64,000 nucleotides of DNA from Micromonospora sp. RHAY321 (lineage in GTDB: Bacteria; Actinomycetota; Actinomycetes; Mycobacteriales; Micromonosporaceae): contig NZ_JAMHIW010000003.1 of the NCBI RefSeq assembly GCF_023896955.1, positions 558,001 to 622,000 of the forward strand. The letters run 5' to 3'. Of the stretch, positions 1-13,690 are shown one piece after another. Both the position numbers and the translations under genes were made by a program. The first letter of the stretch is position 1. Each line of letters starts with the position of its first letter. A model generated the notes under the pieces. That model was not told the origin of the DNA, ran no database searches, and saw only the letters and a list, made by a program, of their open reading frames with translations.

Positions 1-327
1 GGGCATCCGGTCTGCGGCGATGCCGCGCGTGACCAGCGCCGCGAGGTGCAGCACGGCGGCGAGCGCGGTGGCGCCCACCGCGACCAGACCGGCGATCCGG
101 GCACGCCGCGCCGAGCGCTCGGCCGCGCCCGACGGCGGGACCGGTGCGGGCGGCGTCGGGACGGAAGCGCCGCCTCCGCCGACCCCGGCGCCCACCAGCT
201 CGCGTACGGGAGCAGCGGCGACGCGGGTACGGGCGTTGCCCAGCGCGTACTCCACCGCGTGGCTGATCATCGCGACCAGGTACGCCAGGATCGCGAAGGA
301 CACCAGATTGTCGGAGAGCGCGGACAT
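1..327 (-). CDS. ccsB: Cytochrome c biogenesis protein CcsB/ResC, N-terminal part (runs off window)
   Basis: Only the first 109 codons are present; the gene continues past position 1. The protein begins with a hydrophobic segment (NLVSFAILAYLVAMISHAVEY), then an Ala/Pro-rich loop and a second hydrophobic helix (LVAVGATALAAVLHLAALV). CcsB/ResC of system II cytochrome c maturation is a multi-pass membrane protein that, with ResB, delivers haem to apocytochrome c outside the membrane. Its start overlaps the stop of resB by four bases (ATGA), as expected for a resBC operon. The identification rests mainly on this position after resB; the conserved WWD haem-handling domain lies outside the window. 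Confidence 0.85.
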   Translation of the reverse strand, partial: MSALSDNLVSFAILAYLVAMISHAVEYALGNARTRVAAAPVRELVGAGVGGGGASVPTPPAPVPPSGAAERSARRARIAGLVAVGATALAAVLHLAALVTRGIAADRMP

Positions 328-1982
328 CACTCGGCTCCTTCTCGCACGCCGGCCCGGTCGCTGGAGTCAGCATCGGTGTCGGCGCGATCCGTCGCCCGTT
401 CGTCACCGCTGACCGCGGCCACGATCTGGGCGAACTCGTCGGCGAACCCTGGATAGTCGGTACGCGGCAGCCCACCGACCTCCATCAAGCTACTACCGCC
501 CGTCGGAGATCCTTCCGCGGGGTCGGCCGGCATCACCCGGAAGAACACCCGGCGGCGCCGCCCGAACAGCGAACCCATCAGCCCGACCAGCAGGAACCCG
601 CAGCTGACCAGCAGGATCGTCGAACCGGGGTCGTGCCGGACGGAGAGGGTGACGTACCGCTCGGTGCCGAGGAACTCGACCTTGCTGCCGTCGTCCAGCG
701 TCCAGGTCTCGCCCTTGCGGAGCAGCTTGGTGCCGACCTCCTTGACCTTGCCGGTCCGCACCTGCCGCTGGTCGAGCTGGTAGATCGAGCCGGGGATGCC
801 CGCGTCCAGGCCGAGGTTGCCGCGGTAGGCGACCAGGTTCAGCGCCGGGTTGCGCTCGGTCGGGTACTCCGAGCGGGCGAACGGCGCCTGCTGGGGTGCC
901 GTGGGCAGGTAGATGCCGGTGAACGCCATCTGCTCGTCCGGCGCACGCCGCCCGGTGGCCGGGTCGACGTTCGCGTCCGGGAAGGCCGCCAGCCCCTCGC
1001 TGGTCAGACCGCTGTCCCCGGTGGTCAGGAACGGCTCGTCGCTGACCTGGCTGCGGCCGAACCGGTCGGTGTAGCGGATGACCGGGGCGTACCCGTGGCC
1101 GAGCAGGTAGACGCTCGCGTCGGCGAGCCGCAGCGGCGAGTTCACCGAGAAGTCTGCGCTGCGGGTCGGTTCGTCGGGGCCGTCGACGGTCACCCGGGCG
1201 TTGAAGAACTCCGGCTGGCCGGTGGCCAGGAACCGGGCCTGGAAGTCGTCCAGCCGCAGGCAGAAGCGGGGCAGGTCCTCGCTGTCCACCCGGGGGCCGA
1301 GCTTCGCCTCGGCGTACTGCTGCCGGGTGTTGCAGAACGCGTTGTCCGCGCCCGCCACCAGCAGCCGGTTGCCGCTCCAGCCGTACCACGAGCCGAGCGC
1401 GACACCGATCAGCACGGCGATCAGCGAGGTGTGGAACAACAGGTTGCCGGTCTCCTTGAGGTACCCCTTCTCGGCGGAGACCTCGTCGCCGCGCACCTCG
1501 ACCCGCCAGCGCCGCTTGCGCAGCACCTCGGCCACCGCCGCCGCGCCGCCGGCCGGGGCCGGCAGCACCGCGTGCTGCGGCAGCCGCTGCAGCCGCTTCG
1601 GCGCGACCGGCGGCCGGGACCGCATCGCCCGCGCGTGGTCGCGCAGCCGGGGCGTGATGCAGCCGATCAGGGAGGTGAACAGCAGCAGGTAGATCGCGGA
1701 GAACCAGACCGAGCCGAAGACCTCGAACGCGCCGATCCGATCAAGCCGAGGGGCCAGGTCCGGGTGGTCGACGAAGTACTCGTTGACCTTCTCCGGGCTG
1801 ATTCCGCGCTGCGGCAGCACCGAGCCGGGGATGGCGGCGACCGCGAGCAGGAACAGCAGGATCAGCGCCGTACGCATGCTGGTCAGCTGCCGCCACGAGT
1901 TGCGCAGCAGGGCCAGCAGCCGGTTGGGCCGGCGCCGGGGCGCCGGGGCCGCGGTCTCCGGCCGGTCGTCCAGGACCGTCAT
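327..1982 (-). CDS. resB: Cytochrome c biogenesis protein ResB (551 aa)
   Basis: ResB partners CcsB in system II cytochrome c maturation at the membrane. After a cytosolic N-terminus (about residues 1-30) there is a transmembrane helix (ALILLFLLAVAAIPGSVLPQ), a second near residue 85, a third near residue 185 (LLFHTSLIAVLIGVALGSWY), a large extracytoplasmic domain of roughly 250 residues and a last helix near residue 460 (STILLVSCGFLLVGLMGS). The order and length fit actinobacterial ResB. I chose ATG 1982 because it overlaps the ccdA stop (ATGA); the longer open frame upstream lies inside ccdA. It is the fourth gene of a coupled operon. Confidence 0.93.
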   Translation of the reverse strand: MTVLDDRPETAAPAPRRRPNRLLALLRNSWRQLTSMRTALILLFLLAVAAIPGSVLPQRGISPEKVNEYFVDHPDLAPRLDRIGAFEVFGSVWFSAIYLLLFTSLIGCITPRLRDHARAMRSRPPVAPKRLQRLPQHAVLPAPAGGAAAVAEVLRKRRWRVEVRGDEVSAEKGYLKETGNLLFHTSLIAVLIGVALGSWYGWSGNRLLVAGADNAFCNTRQQYAEAKLGPRVDSEDLPRFCLRLDDFQARFLATGQPEFFNARVTVDGPDEPTRSADFSVNSPLRLADASVYLLGHGYAPVIRYTDRFGRSQVSDEPFLTTGDSGLTSEGLAAFPDANVDPATGRRAPDEQMAFTGIYLPTAPQQAPFARSEYPTERNPALNLVAYRGNLGLDAGIPGSIYQLDQRQVRTGKVKEVGTKLLRKGETWTLDDGSKVEFLGTERYVTLSVRHDPGSTILLVSCGFLLVGLMGSLFGRRRRVFFRVMPADPAEGSPTGGSSLMEVGGLPRTDYPGFADEFAQIVAAVSGDERATDRADTDADSSDRAGVREGAE

Positions 1983-2806
1983 CAGATGCTCACCTCGCCC
2001 ACCCCGACGGTGGTCTGCAACCAGATCACGAAGCTCTGCCATCCGCCGGTGACCAGCGCGAGGCCGATCAGGATGAGCAGGGCACCGCCGACCCGGGTGA
2101 CCCAGCGGCTGTTGCGCCGGACGGCGCGGAAGACTCCGAGCAGGCGCTGGAAGCCCAGCCCGAAGACGATGAACGGTATCCCCAGCCCCAGGCAGTACGC
2201 CACGGCGAGCACGACCGCGCGGTCACTCTGGCCGCTCGCGGTCGCCATGCCCATCACCGCGCCGAGCGTGGGGCCGGTGCAGGGCACCCAGCTGAGCGCG
2301 AAGACCGCCCCGAAGACCGGTGCGCCGAGCAGCCCGGCGGAGGGCAGGCGGGAGATCCGGAACTCCCGTTGCAGGGCTGGGATCAGCCCGAGATAGCCCA
2401 GCCCGAGGACGATGATCAGCGCCCCGATCACGATCTCCAGCTGCCGCTCGTACTCGAAGAAGACCCGGCCGATGCTGGCGAACAGGATCGCGGTCGCGAC
2501 GAAGACGACGGTGAAGCCGCCGATGAAGAGCAGCGTCCCGGCGAGCACCCGCCCCTTGACCGCGCCCGCCCGCGCGACCCGCTCCCGTACCGCCACACCG
2601 CCGGCGGCCTCGACCGGCGCGGGGTCGGCAGCCGGCCGGCGGCCCTCCAGGTCGGCGCCGGCAAGGCCGGTCACGTACGAGAGGTAGCCGGGGACGAGCG
2701 GGAGCACGCACGGAGAGAGGAAACTGACCAGGCCGGCGAGCGCCGCCGCGCCGATGGCGAGCAGCAGCGGCCCGCTCAGGGCCAGCTCCTTGAAGGTCTC
2801 ACCCAT
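1982..2806 (-). CDS. ccdA: Cytochrome c biogenesis thiol transporter CcdA (274 aa)
   Basis: A six-helix membrane protein of the CcdA/DsbD-beta family that passes reducing electrons from cytosolic thioredoxin to extracytoplasmic thioredoxin-like proteins, here probably the ResA-like product encoded just upstream. The first helix carries the characteristic SFLSPCVLPLVPGYLSYV with its redox Cys, and the second Cys is in SWVPCTGPTLGAVMGMA. Start ATG 2806 overlaps the stop of the upstream thioredoxin-like gene by four bases. A charged, Ala/Pro-rich insert lies between helices 1 and 2 (about residues 50-85). Confidence 0.95.
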   Translation of the reverse strand: MGETFKELALSGPLLLAIGAAALAGLVSFLSPCVLPLVPGYLSYVTGLAGADLEGRRPAADPAPVEAAGGVAVRERVARAGAVKGRVLAGTLLFIGGFTVVFVATAILFASIGRVFFEYERQLEIVIGALIIVLGLGYLGLIPALQREFRISRLPSAGLLGAPVFGAVFALSWVPCTGPTLGAVMGMATASGQSDRAVVLAVAYCLGLGIPFIVFGLGFQRLLGVFRAVRRNSRWVTRVGGALLILIGLALVTGGWQSFVIWLQTTVGVGEVSI

Positions 2807-3372
2807 CAGCGGGACGCCGGTTTCTCGGCGGCGACCCGCTCGACGATTGGTTGCAGACCCTCCTGCTTGACCGCGGCCCGGATCACCGTGGCGATCCGGC
2901 CCTCCCGGTCGAGCACCACGGTCGCCGGAATGCTGTTGGGCGGGATGTCCAGGTCCAGTGCCAGTCGGCTGGACGGGTCGAACAGGCTCGGGTAGGTGAC
3001 CCGGCCCTCCTCGAACGCCTTGGCCTTGTCCCGCTGGTCCTGGACGTTGATGCCGAGGAAGGTCACGCCGGATGCCCTGGTGGCCTGGTAGACGCCCTCC
3101 AGGTCGTCCGCCTCGGCACGGCAGGGCGCGCACCAGGAGCCCCAGAAGTTGAGCACCACCACCTGGCCGCGGGCCTGGCTGACGTCGTACGTGCCGCCGG
3201 TCAGCAGATCACCGCTGATCCTGGGCGGTGCCGAACGCTGGTCCGGCGCGCACTCGATGATCCCGTCGGAGGTGGTCGTGCAGGTCTTCTCCCGGCCCTG
3301 CGACGTGCAGCCGACCAGCGCCACCGCGGCGACGGTGGCGAGCAGGCCGGCGGTCCACCTCCGGGCGTTCAT
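2806..3372 (-). CDS. ResA/TlpA-like thiol-disulfide lipoprotein (188 aa)
   Basis: Membrane-anchored thioredoxin-fold protein, probably reducing apocytochrome c haem-binding cysteines with electrons from CcdA. The N-terminus is a lipoprotein signal (LLATVAAVALVGC, lipobox Cys near residue 25). The redox motif is NFWGSWCAPCRAEADDLEG (WCAPC), and the cis-proline region is IPPNSIPATVVLDREG. The gene sits immediately before ccdA with an ATGA overlap, and its start overlaps the stop of the histidine phosphatase gene. Related roles (for example general disulfide reduction) cannot be excluded, but the context strongly favours cytochrome c maturation. Confidence 0.9.
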   Translation of the reverse strand: MNARRWTAGLLATVAAVALVGCTSQGREKTCTTTSDGIIECAPDQRSAPPRISGDLLTGGTYDVSQARGQVVVLNFWGSWCAPCRAEADDLEGVYQATRASGVTFLGINVQDQRDKAKAFEEGRVTYPSLFDPSSRLALDLDIPPNSIPATVVLDREGRIATVIRAAVKQEGLQPIVERVAAEKPASR

Positions 3373-4019
3373 CAGGCCCCCTTGGCCGTCCGGGCGGTCG
3401 CGGAGAGGGCGATCAGGTGCGCGGCCGGCTCGCTGTAGCCGATGCCGACCACCTTGGCGCCGTCGAAGTGGAACGAGGTGAGGCTGGCCAGGCCGCACTG
3501 CCGCTTGCGCGGGTCGTGCCAGAGCCGCTTGCGCTCGACGTAGCGGCGCAGCGTCCAAATCGGCAGCTGATGCGAGACCAGCACGGCCTCGCGCCCCTCG
3601 GCGGCGACCCGGGCGGCGTGCACGGCGGCGAACATCCGCTCGGCGATGGCCTGGTACGCCTCGCCCCACGACGGGGTCACCGGGTCGCGCAGCACCCACC
3701 AGTTGCGCGGGTCGCGGAACGACCCGTCACCCGGGGACACCTTCTTGCCCTCGAACCAGTTGGCGCTCTCGATGAGCCGCTCGTCCACCCCGACTGGCAG
3801 CCCGAACTGGGCGGCGATCGGCTCGGCGGTCTGCTGGGCACGCTCCAGCGGGCTGGCCACCACGTGCACGATCTCCCGCTCGGCCAGCCCTTCGGCGGCG
3901 GCCTTGGCCATCTGCACACCCAGCTCAGAGAGGCGGAAACCGGGCAGCCGGCCGTAGAGGATCTGGTCGGGGTTGTGCACCTCGCCGTGCCGGAGCACGT
4001 GGACCACCGTCTTGCTCAC
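3372..4019 (-). CDS. Histidine phosphatase family protein (215 aa)
   Basis: Phosphoglycerate-mutase-like phosphatase. The catalytic motif LRHGEVHNP is at residues 9-17; the second part, ASPLERAQQTAEPIAA, and the C-terminal VLVSHQLPIWTLRRYV with catalytic His are also present. Substrate is unknown; family members act on sugar phosphates, phosphoproteins or nucleotides. It is the first gene of the coupled block leading into the cytochrome c maturation genes and lies six bases after hemL on the same strand, an arrangement often seen in actinobacteria. Confidence 0.9.
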   Translation of the reverse strand: MSKTVVHVLRHGEVHNPDQILYGRLPGFRLSELGVQMAKAAAEGLAEREIVHVVASPLERAQQTAEPIAAQFGLPVGVDERLIESANWFEGKKVSPGDGSFRDPRNWWVLRDPVTPSWGEAYQAIAERMFAAVHAARVAAEGREAVLVSHQLPIWTLRRYVERKRLWHDPRKRQCGLASLTSFHFDGAKVVGIGYSEPAAHLIALSATARTAKGA

Positions 4020-4025
4020 CGCTTG

Positions 4026-5363
4026 TTACCCCCCGTGACCCGCCGCTGCCGCCGCGTTCGCCGCCGTCGGCAGGGCGGCGGCGATCTGTTCCAGAGCGGC
4101 GTCGTCGATCGCCGCCGACACGAACCACGACTCGAACGCGCTCGGCGGCAGGTACACGCCGGCGGCGAGCATCGCGTGGAAGAACGCCTTGAACGCCGGC
4201 ACCTGCTGGGTGCGGGCGCTGTCGTAGTCGACCACGTCGGCGTCGGTGAAGAAGATCGAGAACATGCTGCCCGCGTACGACAGCCGGTGCGGCACCCCGG
4301 CGGCGCCGAGCGCGTCCGAGGCGAGCTTGCCCACGACGGCGGCCGTCTCGTCGAGGCGGCGGTACAGCGCGTCGTCGGCCAGCCGCAGGGTGGCCAGGCC
4401 GGCGGCGCAGGCGAGCGGGTTACCGGAGAGCGTGCCGGCCTGGTAGACCGGGCCGGCCGGGGCGAGCCGGGCCATGATCTCGGCGCGCCCGCCGAAAGCG
4501 GCGGCCGGAAGCCCACCGCCCATGACCTTGCCGTACGTCCACAGGTCGGCGTCGGAGGCGTCGAGGCCGTGCCAGCCGGCGCGGGAGACCCGGAACCCGG
4601 TCATCACCTCGTCCACCACGAGCAGCGCGCCGTGCGCGTGCGCGATCCGGGCGAGCTGCTGGTTGAAGCCGTCACGCGGGGCGACCACGCCCATGTTGCC
4701 GGCGGCGGCCTCGGTGATCACCGCGGCGATGTGCTGGCCCTCGGCGGCGAAGGCCTCCTCGACCGCCCTGATGTCGTTGTAGGGCAGCACGATGGTCTCG
4801 CTGGCCGCCGCGCCGGTGACGCCGGGCGAGTCGGGCAGGCCCAGGGTGGCCACGCCGGACCCGGCGGAGGCGAGCAGCGCGTCGACGTGGCCGTGGTAGC
4901 AGCCGGAGAACTTGACGATCTTTGAGCGGCCGGTGAAGCCACGGGCCAGCCGGACCGCCGACATGGTCGCCTCGGTGCCGGAGTTGACCAGCCGGACCTG
5001 CTCCACCGGGGTCCGGTCGACGATCTCGGCGGCAAGCTCCACCTCACCGGGGGTGGGGGTGCCGAAGCTGGTGCCCCGGGCGGCGGCGGCCTGCACCGCC
5101 TCCACGACCTCGGGGTGGGCGTGCCCGAGGATCAGCGGACCCCACGAGCAGACCAGGTCGACATAGCGGCGGCCGTCGGCGTCATGCAGCCACGGACCCT
5201 CCCCGCGAACCATGAAGCGTGGGGTGCCGCCGACCGCCTGGAAGGCACGCACGGGGGAGTTCACCCCGCCCGGCACGATGGCGCGGGCGCGGTCGAACAG
5301 GGCCTCGGAGGCCGGCGCGTCGGCCGGGTAGCGGCCAGATCCGGCAGAGAAGGTGTCGGTCAC
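4026..5363 (-). CDS. hemL: Glutamate-1-semialdehyde 2,1-aminomutase HemL (445 aa)
   Basis: PLP enzyme converting glutamate-1-semialdehyde to 5-aminolevulinate, the last step of the C5 route into tetrapyrroles. Signatures are [19 protein letters not shown] near residue 25, the PLP-phosphate region [11 protein letters not shown], the PLP-stacking YHGHVD, and the Schiff-base lysine in [19 protein letters not shown] (about residue 280). The length matches the family. Start is GTG 5363. Supplying haem precursor next to cytochrome c maturation genes gives this block a coherent role. Confidence 0.97.
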   Translation of the reverse strand: MTDTFSAGSGRYPADAPASEALFDRARAIVPGGVNSPVRAFQAVGGTPRFMVRGEGPWLHDADGRRYVDLVCSWGPLILGHAHPEVVEAVQAAAARGTSFGTPTPGEVELAAEIVDRTPVEQVRLVNSGTEATMSAVRLARGFTGRSKIVKFSGCYHGHVDALLASAGSGVATLGLPDSPGVTGAAASETIVLPYNDIRAVEEAFAAEGQHIAAVITEAAAGNMGVVAPRDGFNQQLARIAHAHGALLVVDEVMTGFRVSRAGWHGLDASDADLWTYGKVMGGGLPAAAFGGRAEIMARLAPAGPVYQAGTLSGNPLACAAGLATLRLADDALYRRLDETAAVVGKLASDALGAAGVPHRLSYAGSMFSIFFTDADVVDYDSARTQQVPAFKAFFHAMLAAGVYLPPSAFESWFVSAAIDDAALEQIAAALPTAANAAAAAGHGG

Positions 5364-5505
5364 GATGCCGCCATTGTGTCAGCGCCGGGCGGCCAGGCCG
5401 CAGCCACCCCGGACCGGGGTTACCCGGCTCACCCGCCTCCGGTGCCCGGCAGCGGCGCCGACGCGCGGCTCACAGCCTCGACAGGCCGGGCCGTCCGGAT
5501 CGCGC

Positions 5506-5511
5506 TAGGCT
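5506..5511 (+). promoter_or_regulatory. -10 element for leaderless STAS gene
   Basis: TAGGCT fits the actinobacterial TANNNT -10 and ends exactly six bases before the GTG at 5518. No ribosome-binding site precedes that GTG, so the message is probably leaderless. I see no convincing -35. Confidence 0.55.
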
Positions 5512-5517
5512 GACCGG

Positions 5518-5853
5518 GTGGATCGTGCCGAACTGTCCATCACGCTACACCGGACGGGCGACGAAGCAGTGCTGCGCCTGGCTGGTGAGATCGACATGCT
5601 CACGGCCGCGCAGCTCTCCACCGTCGTCAACGAGGTGCTGGCCGACCCGCCCCCGCGAATCGTGCTCGACCTGGGCGGTGTCACCTTCTGCGACTCGCAG
5701 GGCCTCGGCACGCTGGTCGTCCTCAGCCGCAAGGCCAGCCACGCCCAGAGCCTCCTGATGTTGACCCACGTGGGCGATTTCCTGATCCGCGTCCTCGACA
5801 TCACGGGCCTCCGCAGCGCCCTGATGATCCGCAACGACCAACCCACGGGCTGA
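5518..5853 (+). CDS. STAS-domain anti-sigma factor antagonist (111 aa)
   Basis: Single STAS domain of the SpoIIAA/RsbV class. Such proteins, when unphosphorylated, bind an anti-sigma kinase and free a sigma factor. The phospho-acceptor serine is in TFCDSQGLGTLVVLS (about residues 58-72), following the RLAGEIDMLTAAQL strand-helix. It is transcribed towards the response regulator-kinase pair and lies near a SpoIIE phosphatase with an anti-sigma ATPase domain (11.1-13.2 kb), which suggests a partner-switching pathway; the actual partner is not shown by the sequence. Confidence 0.9.
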   Translation: MDRAELSITLHRTGDEAVLRLAGEIDMLTAAQLSTVVNEVLADPPPRIVLDLGGVTFCDSQGLGTLVVLSRKASHAQSLLMLTHVGDFLIRVLDITGLRSALMIRNDQPTG

Positions 5854-5886
5854 CCCGGGCCGGCCAAAGGCCAGGCCCAGGGTCAG
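5850..5886. terminator. Bidirectional hairpin between convergent genes
   Basis: Near-perfect inverted repeat: CTGACCC-GGGCC-GGCC, loop AAA, GGCC-A-GGCCC-A-GGGTCAG with two one-base bulges. The stop codons of both convergent genes lie in the outer stem. It should terminate both the STAS gene and the response regulator gene, although there is no U-tract. Confidence 0.6.
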
Positions 5887-6433
5887 GCGGTGTTGCCCCA
5901 GCGGGCCTGTTCGAGCAGTCGCACCGCCCGGTCCCGAACCTCCGGCTCGTCGGACCGGAGCAGGGTCGTCGCCTCGTCGACCGCGTCGGTGAGCCGCCGC
6001 CACTGCGTGTCGCGCTCCCGGACCAGGTCCGACTGGGCGGCCAACTGCCGCGTCTTCACCCACAGCTCGACGAAGACCGACACCTTGGCCCGCAGCACCC
6101 ACGGGTCGAACGGCTTGGTCAGGTAGTCCACCGCCCCCACCTGGTAGCCGCGCAGGGCGAGCTGGGCGTCGCGGTCGGCGGCGGTGAGGAAGATGATCGG
6201 CACGTGCCGGGTCCGCTCCCGGCGCTTGATGTGGCTGGCCGTCTCGAAGCCGTCCATGTCCGGCATCTGCGCGTCCAGCAGGATCACCGCGAAGTCGTCC
6301 ACCAACAACTGCTTGAGCGCCGCCTCGCCGCTCTCCACCGCCACGGACTGGACGGGCAGGCCTTGGAGGATCGCCTCCAGGGCCATCAGATTCTCCCGCC
6401 GGTCGTCGACGAGCAGCGCCTTGGCCATCTGGG

Positions 6434-6437
<4 letters not shown>
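5883..6437 (-). CDS. Response regulator, single receiver domain with helical tail (184 aa)
   Basis: CheY-like receiver at residues 5-125: acidic pair LLVDDRREN, phospho-acceptor Asp in AVILLDAQMPDMDGFE, Thr in IIFLTAADR and Lys in YLTKPFDPWVL. A 55-residue helical tail follows (KTRQLAAQSDLVRERDTQWR), with no DNA-binding domain, so it probably works through protein contacts. GTG 6437 overlaps the stop of the giant hybrid kinase (GTGA), implying co-translation and that this is that kinase's output partner. An internal ATG at 6428 is an alternative start. Confidence 0.92.
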
Positions 6438-10801
<4,364 letters not shown>

Positions 10802-11103
10802 GATTCCTCGCTCAACTCGGGGGCCGCCGGCCCGGTGCGGACACGCCGGCTCCCCATATTGTGCCCGCGCGCGCCGCGGTGCCAGGGTGCGCGACCCGCC
10901 GGTTCGCCCCGGACGGCCCACGGATCCTCTCGATGGGGGCCGATCCAACACGGCCGGTCGCAGACCTCGCCGGCGTGCCAGACCCCCTCGTCAGGGGCGG
11001 ACTGTCGCAGCCGGTCGGAGATCGGCGCGCGGCCCGCCGACACACGCCTCCGCGATCGTCGACCGGCTTGGCACCCGGCGGGGCGACGGTGGAGGATACG
11101 GGG
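10802..11103. other. Divergent intergenic region between kinase and SpoIIE gene
   Basis: About 300 bases between the kinase start (minus) and the phosphatase start (plus). It must carry both promoters. I see a small AT-rich patch (CCATATTGTG near 10855) but no clear -35/-10 pair, no RNA gene and no credible ORF. Confidence 0.5.
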
Positions 11104-13179
11104 GTGTCAGCCGAGGCGGGGCCCGCGACGGCCGGGGCCCGGAACGGGGCGGTCCGGCGTGTCCGCCTGCCCGCTGACCGCCGCACGCCCGCCGCAGCCC
11201 GCGCGGTCGTCCGCTCGGTGCTGACCGAGGCGGCCCTCGACGAGCTGGCCAACGAGGCGCTGCTGCTCACCACGGAGCTGACCACCAACGCCATCGAGCA
11301 CGCCCGCACCGAACTGGACATCGAGGTCGTCGCGGACGAGATCGGCCTGTCCGTGACGGTCTCGGACTTCGCACCCGGCACGGGCGACGAGCTGACCGTC
11401 GGCGTCCGCAACGACGCCACCGAGATCAACGAGGTCTCCGAGCGGGGGCGGGGTCTGCTGCTGGTCGACCACTTCGCCAGCCGCTGGGGCACCACGTACC
11501 TGCCCACCGGCAAGGGCGTCTGGTTCCGGCTGGACCGGCCCGGCGCCGACCCGTCGGCCGCAGCCGCCGCGAGCGGCGAGTCGACGCCCGCCGCCGCCGG
11601 CCCGGGAGCCGCCGTCGACAGCTCCGCGCCGAGCGCCGGCGCGATGAGCGAGCTCATGCAGACCGCCCCCGACATGTACGCGGACGACCCGCTGCCCGAC
11701 TTCGCCACCGGCCTGCTCAGCCGGGTCGCCGAGATGGTGGGCGCGGCCGGCGGCACGATCCGGCTGGACCGGGGCGACGGGCAGGGTCGCCAGGTGCTGG
11801 CCCGCTTCGGCCGGCAACCCCGCGACGACGGCGACCTGCTCCGGGTGCCGCTGACGGTGCACCGCCCGTACGCCGGGGAGCTGGAGCTGGACGCCGCACC
11901 GTCGGCGTACGCCCGGCCGCTGGCGGTGCTGACCGCAGAGCGGCTGTCGCTGCACCTGGAGAACGACCGGCTGCGCCGGGCCGACGTCCGCCGGCAGGCG
12001 TGGCTGACCTTCCTGGCCGAGGCGAGCGAACTGCTGGCCCAGTCGCTGGACGTCGAGCTGACCATGGCACTGATCCCGCAGCTGGTGGTGCCCCGGCTCG
12101 GCCAGTGGTGCGCGGTGCACACCACCGACGAGTGGGGCCGGCTCCGGTTGGCGGCGGCCACCCACGCGGACGAGTCGGTGCTGCCGCAGCTGCACAAGGT
12201 GCTGGCGGAGACCGGCCCGGACTCGATCCAGGCCCGGCTGCGGGAGGCGTCCCGCAGCGCGGCACAGATTCCGCTCGGCGGGCCGATGGAGGGGTTCGCG
12301 GTCCCGTTGATCGCGCGCGGGCAGCGGCTCGGCACCCTGGCCGTGGGGCGGCACCAGCGGCACCGGCACGACCCGGACGAGGTGTCCGTGCTGGAGGACG
12401 TGGCCCGGCGGGCCGCGCTGGCCATCGAGAACGCGCGGATCCACGCCGAGCGCCGCCGGGTGGCGCAGACGCTCCAGCAGTCCCTCCTGCCGCCGGTGCT
12501 GCCGCTGTTGGACGGGATCGGCTTCGCCGCCGAGTACGTCCCGACCGGCGACGACGCCGAGGTGGGCGGCGACTTCTACGACGTGGTGCCGCTGCCCGAC
12601 GGGCGCTGGCTGGTGGTGATCGGGGACGTCTCGGGCAAGGGCGTCCAGGCGGCGGCGGTCACCGGGCTGGTCCGCGACGTCATCCGGGTGCTGGTCGGCG
12701 ACGGCAAGCCGCTGCCGGAGGCCCTGGCCCGGCTCAACGAGACGCTGGTCGAGCGGGGCGGCGGCCGGTACTGCACGCTCGCCCTGGCGGCGGTCGGGCC
12801 GGGCGACGGCAACCGGCTGGACGTCTCGCTGCACCTGGCCGGGCACGACCGGCCGGTGCTGCTGGCCGCGGCGGGCGGCGCCGGGTTCGTCGGCACCGGC
12901 GGCACGGCGCTGGGCCTGTTGGACACGATCACCTCGCCGACGGCGGGGATCACGCTCGCTCCGGGCGACTCGCTGATCTTCTACACCGACGGGGTCACCG
13001 AGCGGCGGCGCGGCCGGGAGCTGTTCGGCACCGACCGGCTGCGTGACGCCGCGGCGCCCCTGGCGGGATATTCGGCCGACGTGGTCGCGGCCCGGCTGCG
13101 CGCCGCCGCGATCAACTTCTCGGTCGAGCCGCCGCGCGACGACATCGCCATCCTGGTGCTCCGCAACGACGCGACCTGA
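11104..13179 (+). CDS. SpoIIE-type PP2C phosphatase with N-terminal anti-sigma ATPase domain and GAF (691 aa)
   Basis: Three-part regulator. Residues about 15-143 are an RsbW-like HATPase ([15 protein letters not shown]-box, [18 protein letters not shown]). An Ala/Pro linker and a GAF-like domain (about 300-450) follow. The C-terminal 220 residues are SpoIIE-type PP2C with metal-binding Asp in [20 protein letters not shown], and the final DDIAILVLR. It probably dephosphorylates STAS anti-anti-sigma proteins. GTG 11104 is chosen because GGAGG lies eight bases upstream; the frame is open further but has no site. Divergent from the hybrid kinase. Confidence 0.9.
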   Translation: MSAEAGPATAGARNGAVRRVRLPADRRTPAAARAVVRSVLTEAALDELANEALLLTTELTTNAIEHARTELDIEVVADEIGLSVTVSDFAPGTGDELTVGVRNDATEINEVSERGRGLLLVDHFASRWGTTYLPTGKGVWFRLDRPGADPSAAAAASGESTPAAAGPGAAVDSSAPSAGAMSELMQTAPDMYADDPLPDFATGLLSRVAEMVGAAGGTIRLDRGDGQGRQVLARFGRQPRDDGDLLRVPLTVHRPYAGELELDAAPSAYARPLAVLTAERLSLHLENDRLRRADVRRQAWLTFLAEASELLAQSLDVELTMALIPQLVVPRLGQWCAVHTTDEWGRLRLAAATHADESVLPQLHKVLAETGPDSIQARLREASRSAAQIPLGGPMEGFAVPLIARGQRLGTLAVGRHQRHRHDPDEVSVLEDVARRAALAIENARIHAERRRVAQTLQQSLLPPVLPLLDGIGFAAEYVPTGDDAEVGGDFYDVVPLPDGRWLVVIGDVSGKGVQAAAVTGLVRDVIRVLVGDGKPLPEALARLNETLVERGGGRYCTLALAAVGPGDGNRLDVSLHLAGHDRPVLLAAAGGAGFVGTGGTALGLLDTITSPTAGITLAPGDSLIFYTDGVTERRRGRELFGTDRLRDAAAPLAGYSADVVAARLRAAAINFSVEPPRDDIAILVLRNDAT

Positions 13180-13212
13180 GCGCGGGCGGCACCCGATTCA
13201 CGGTCGGCTCGG

Positions 13213-13218
13213 TAGATT
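13213..13218 (+). promoter_or_regulatory. -10 element for leaderless membrane-protein gene
   Basis: TAGATT (TANNNT) lies seven bases before the ATG at 13226, with no ribosome-binding site between, consistent with a leaderless transcript. Confidence 0.5.
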
Positions 13219-13225
13219 GACGGCC

Positions 13226-13657
13226 ATGTCGACTGTCGCACGGGTCGCGCCGTACTCCCGGCCGCTGGTCCGGGTGCTGATCGCCGCGCAGCTCGCGACC
13301 GTCGGGGCGTTCCTCACGGTGCTGCTGCTCTACCTGGGCCGGATGGCCGCCGCCGGCGTCGGGCCGGCCGAGATGCTGACCGGCGCGTACGACCCCAAGG
13401 AGCTGGTCCCGTTCGGGATGCACGGGGCGAACCCGTTGTTCTGGCTCTACGCCGTGGTGGCGCTGCTCTACCTGGTGGGCGCCGTGCTCGGGCTGCCGTT
13501 GGCGGTCGTCGCGGTGGCGCTGGCCGCCCGGGAGCGGGACGCCCTGCCCCGGACGGCCCGGACGCTACTGCTGGCCGGTGCGGCCAGCAGCGTGCTGGTG
13601 CTGGTGGCCCGGTTCACCCCGCCGCTGCTCGACATGCATCAGTGGTGGTTGGACTGA
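13226..13657 (+). CDS. Unknown small membrane protein (143 aa)
   Basis: Not recognised. Three hydrophobic helices are visible: LVRVLIAAQLATVGAFLTVL (about 13-35), FWLYAVVALLYLVGAVLGLP with its continuation (about 70-95), and TLLLAGAASSVLVLVARF (about 115-133). It ends in an aromatic tail, MHQWWLD. Coding character is typical of the chromosome. It stands alone between the SpoIIE gene and a convergent FAD oxidase gene, and no function can be inferred. Confidence 0.8.
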   Translation: MSTVARVAPYSRPLVRVLIAAQLATVGAFLTVLLLYLGRMAAAGVGPAEMLTGAYDPKELVPFGMHGANPLFWLYAVVALLYLVGAVLGLPLAVVAVALAARERDALPRTARTLLLAGAASSVLVLVARFTPPLLDMHQWWLD

Positions 13658-13690
13658 CCACCGGGCGGTAGCGAGGAACGCGCCCGGTCA
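13655..13690. terminator. Hairpin between convergent genes
   Basis: CCGGGCG at 13661-13667 pairs with CGCCCGG at 13681-13687, 13-base loop; outer TGA/TCA, which are the two genes' stop codons, can also pair. There is no T-run, so this is a weak candidate bidirectional terminator. Confidence 0.35.

Noticed and set aside
633..2396. 587-codon plus-strand frame
   Set aside because: Antisense to resB and ccdA, low complexity, no domain.
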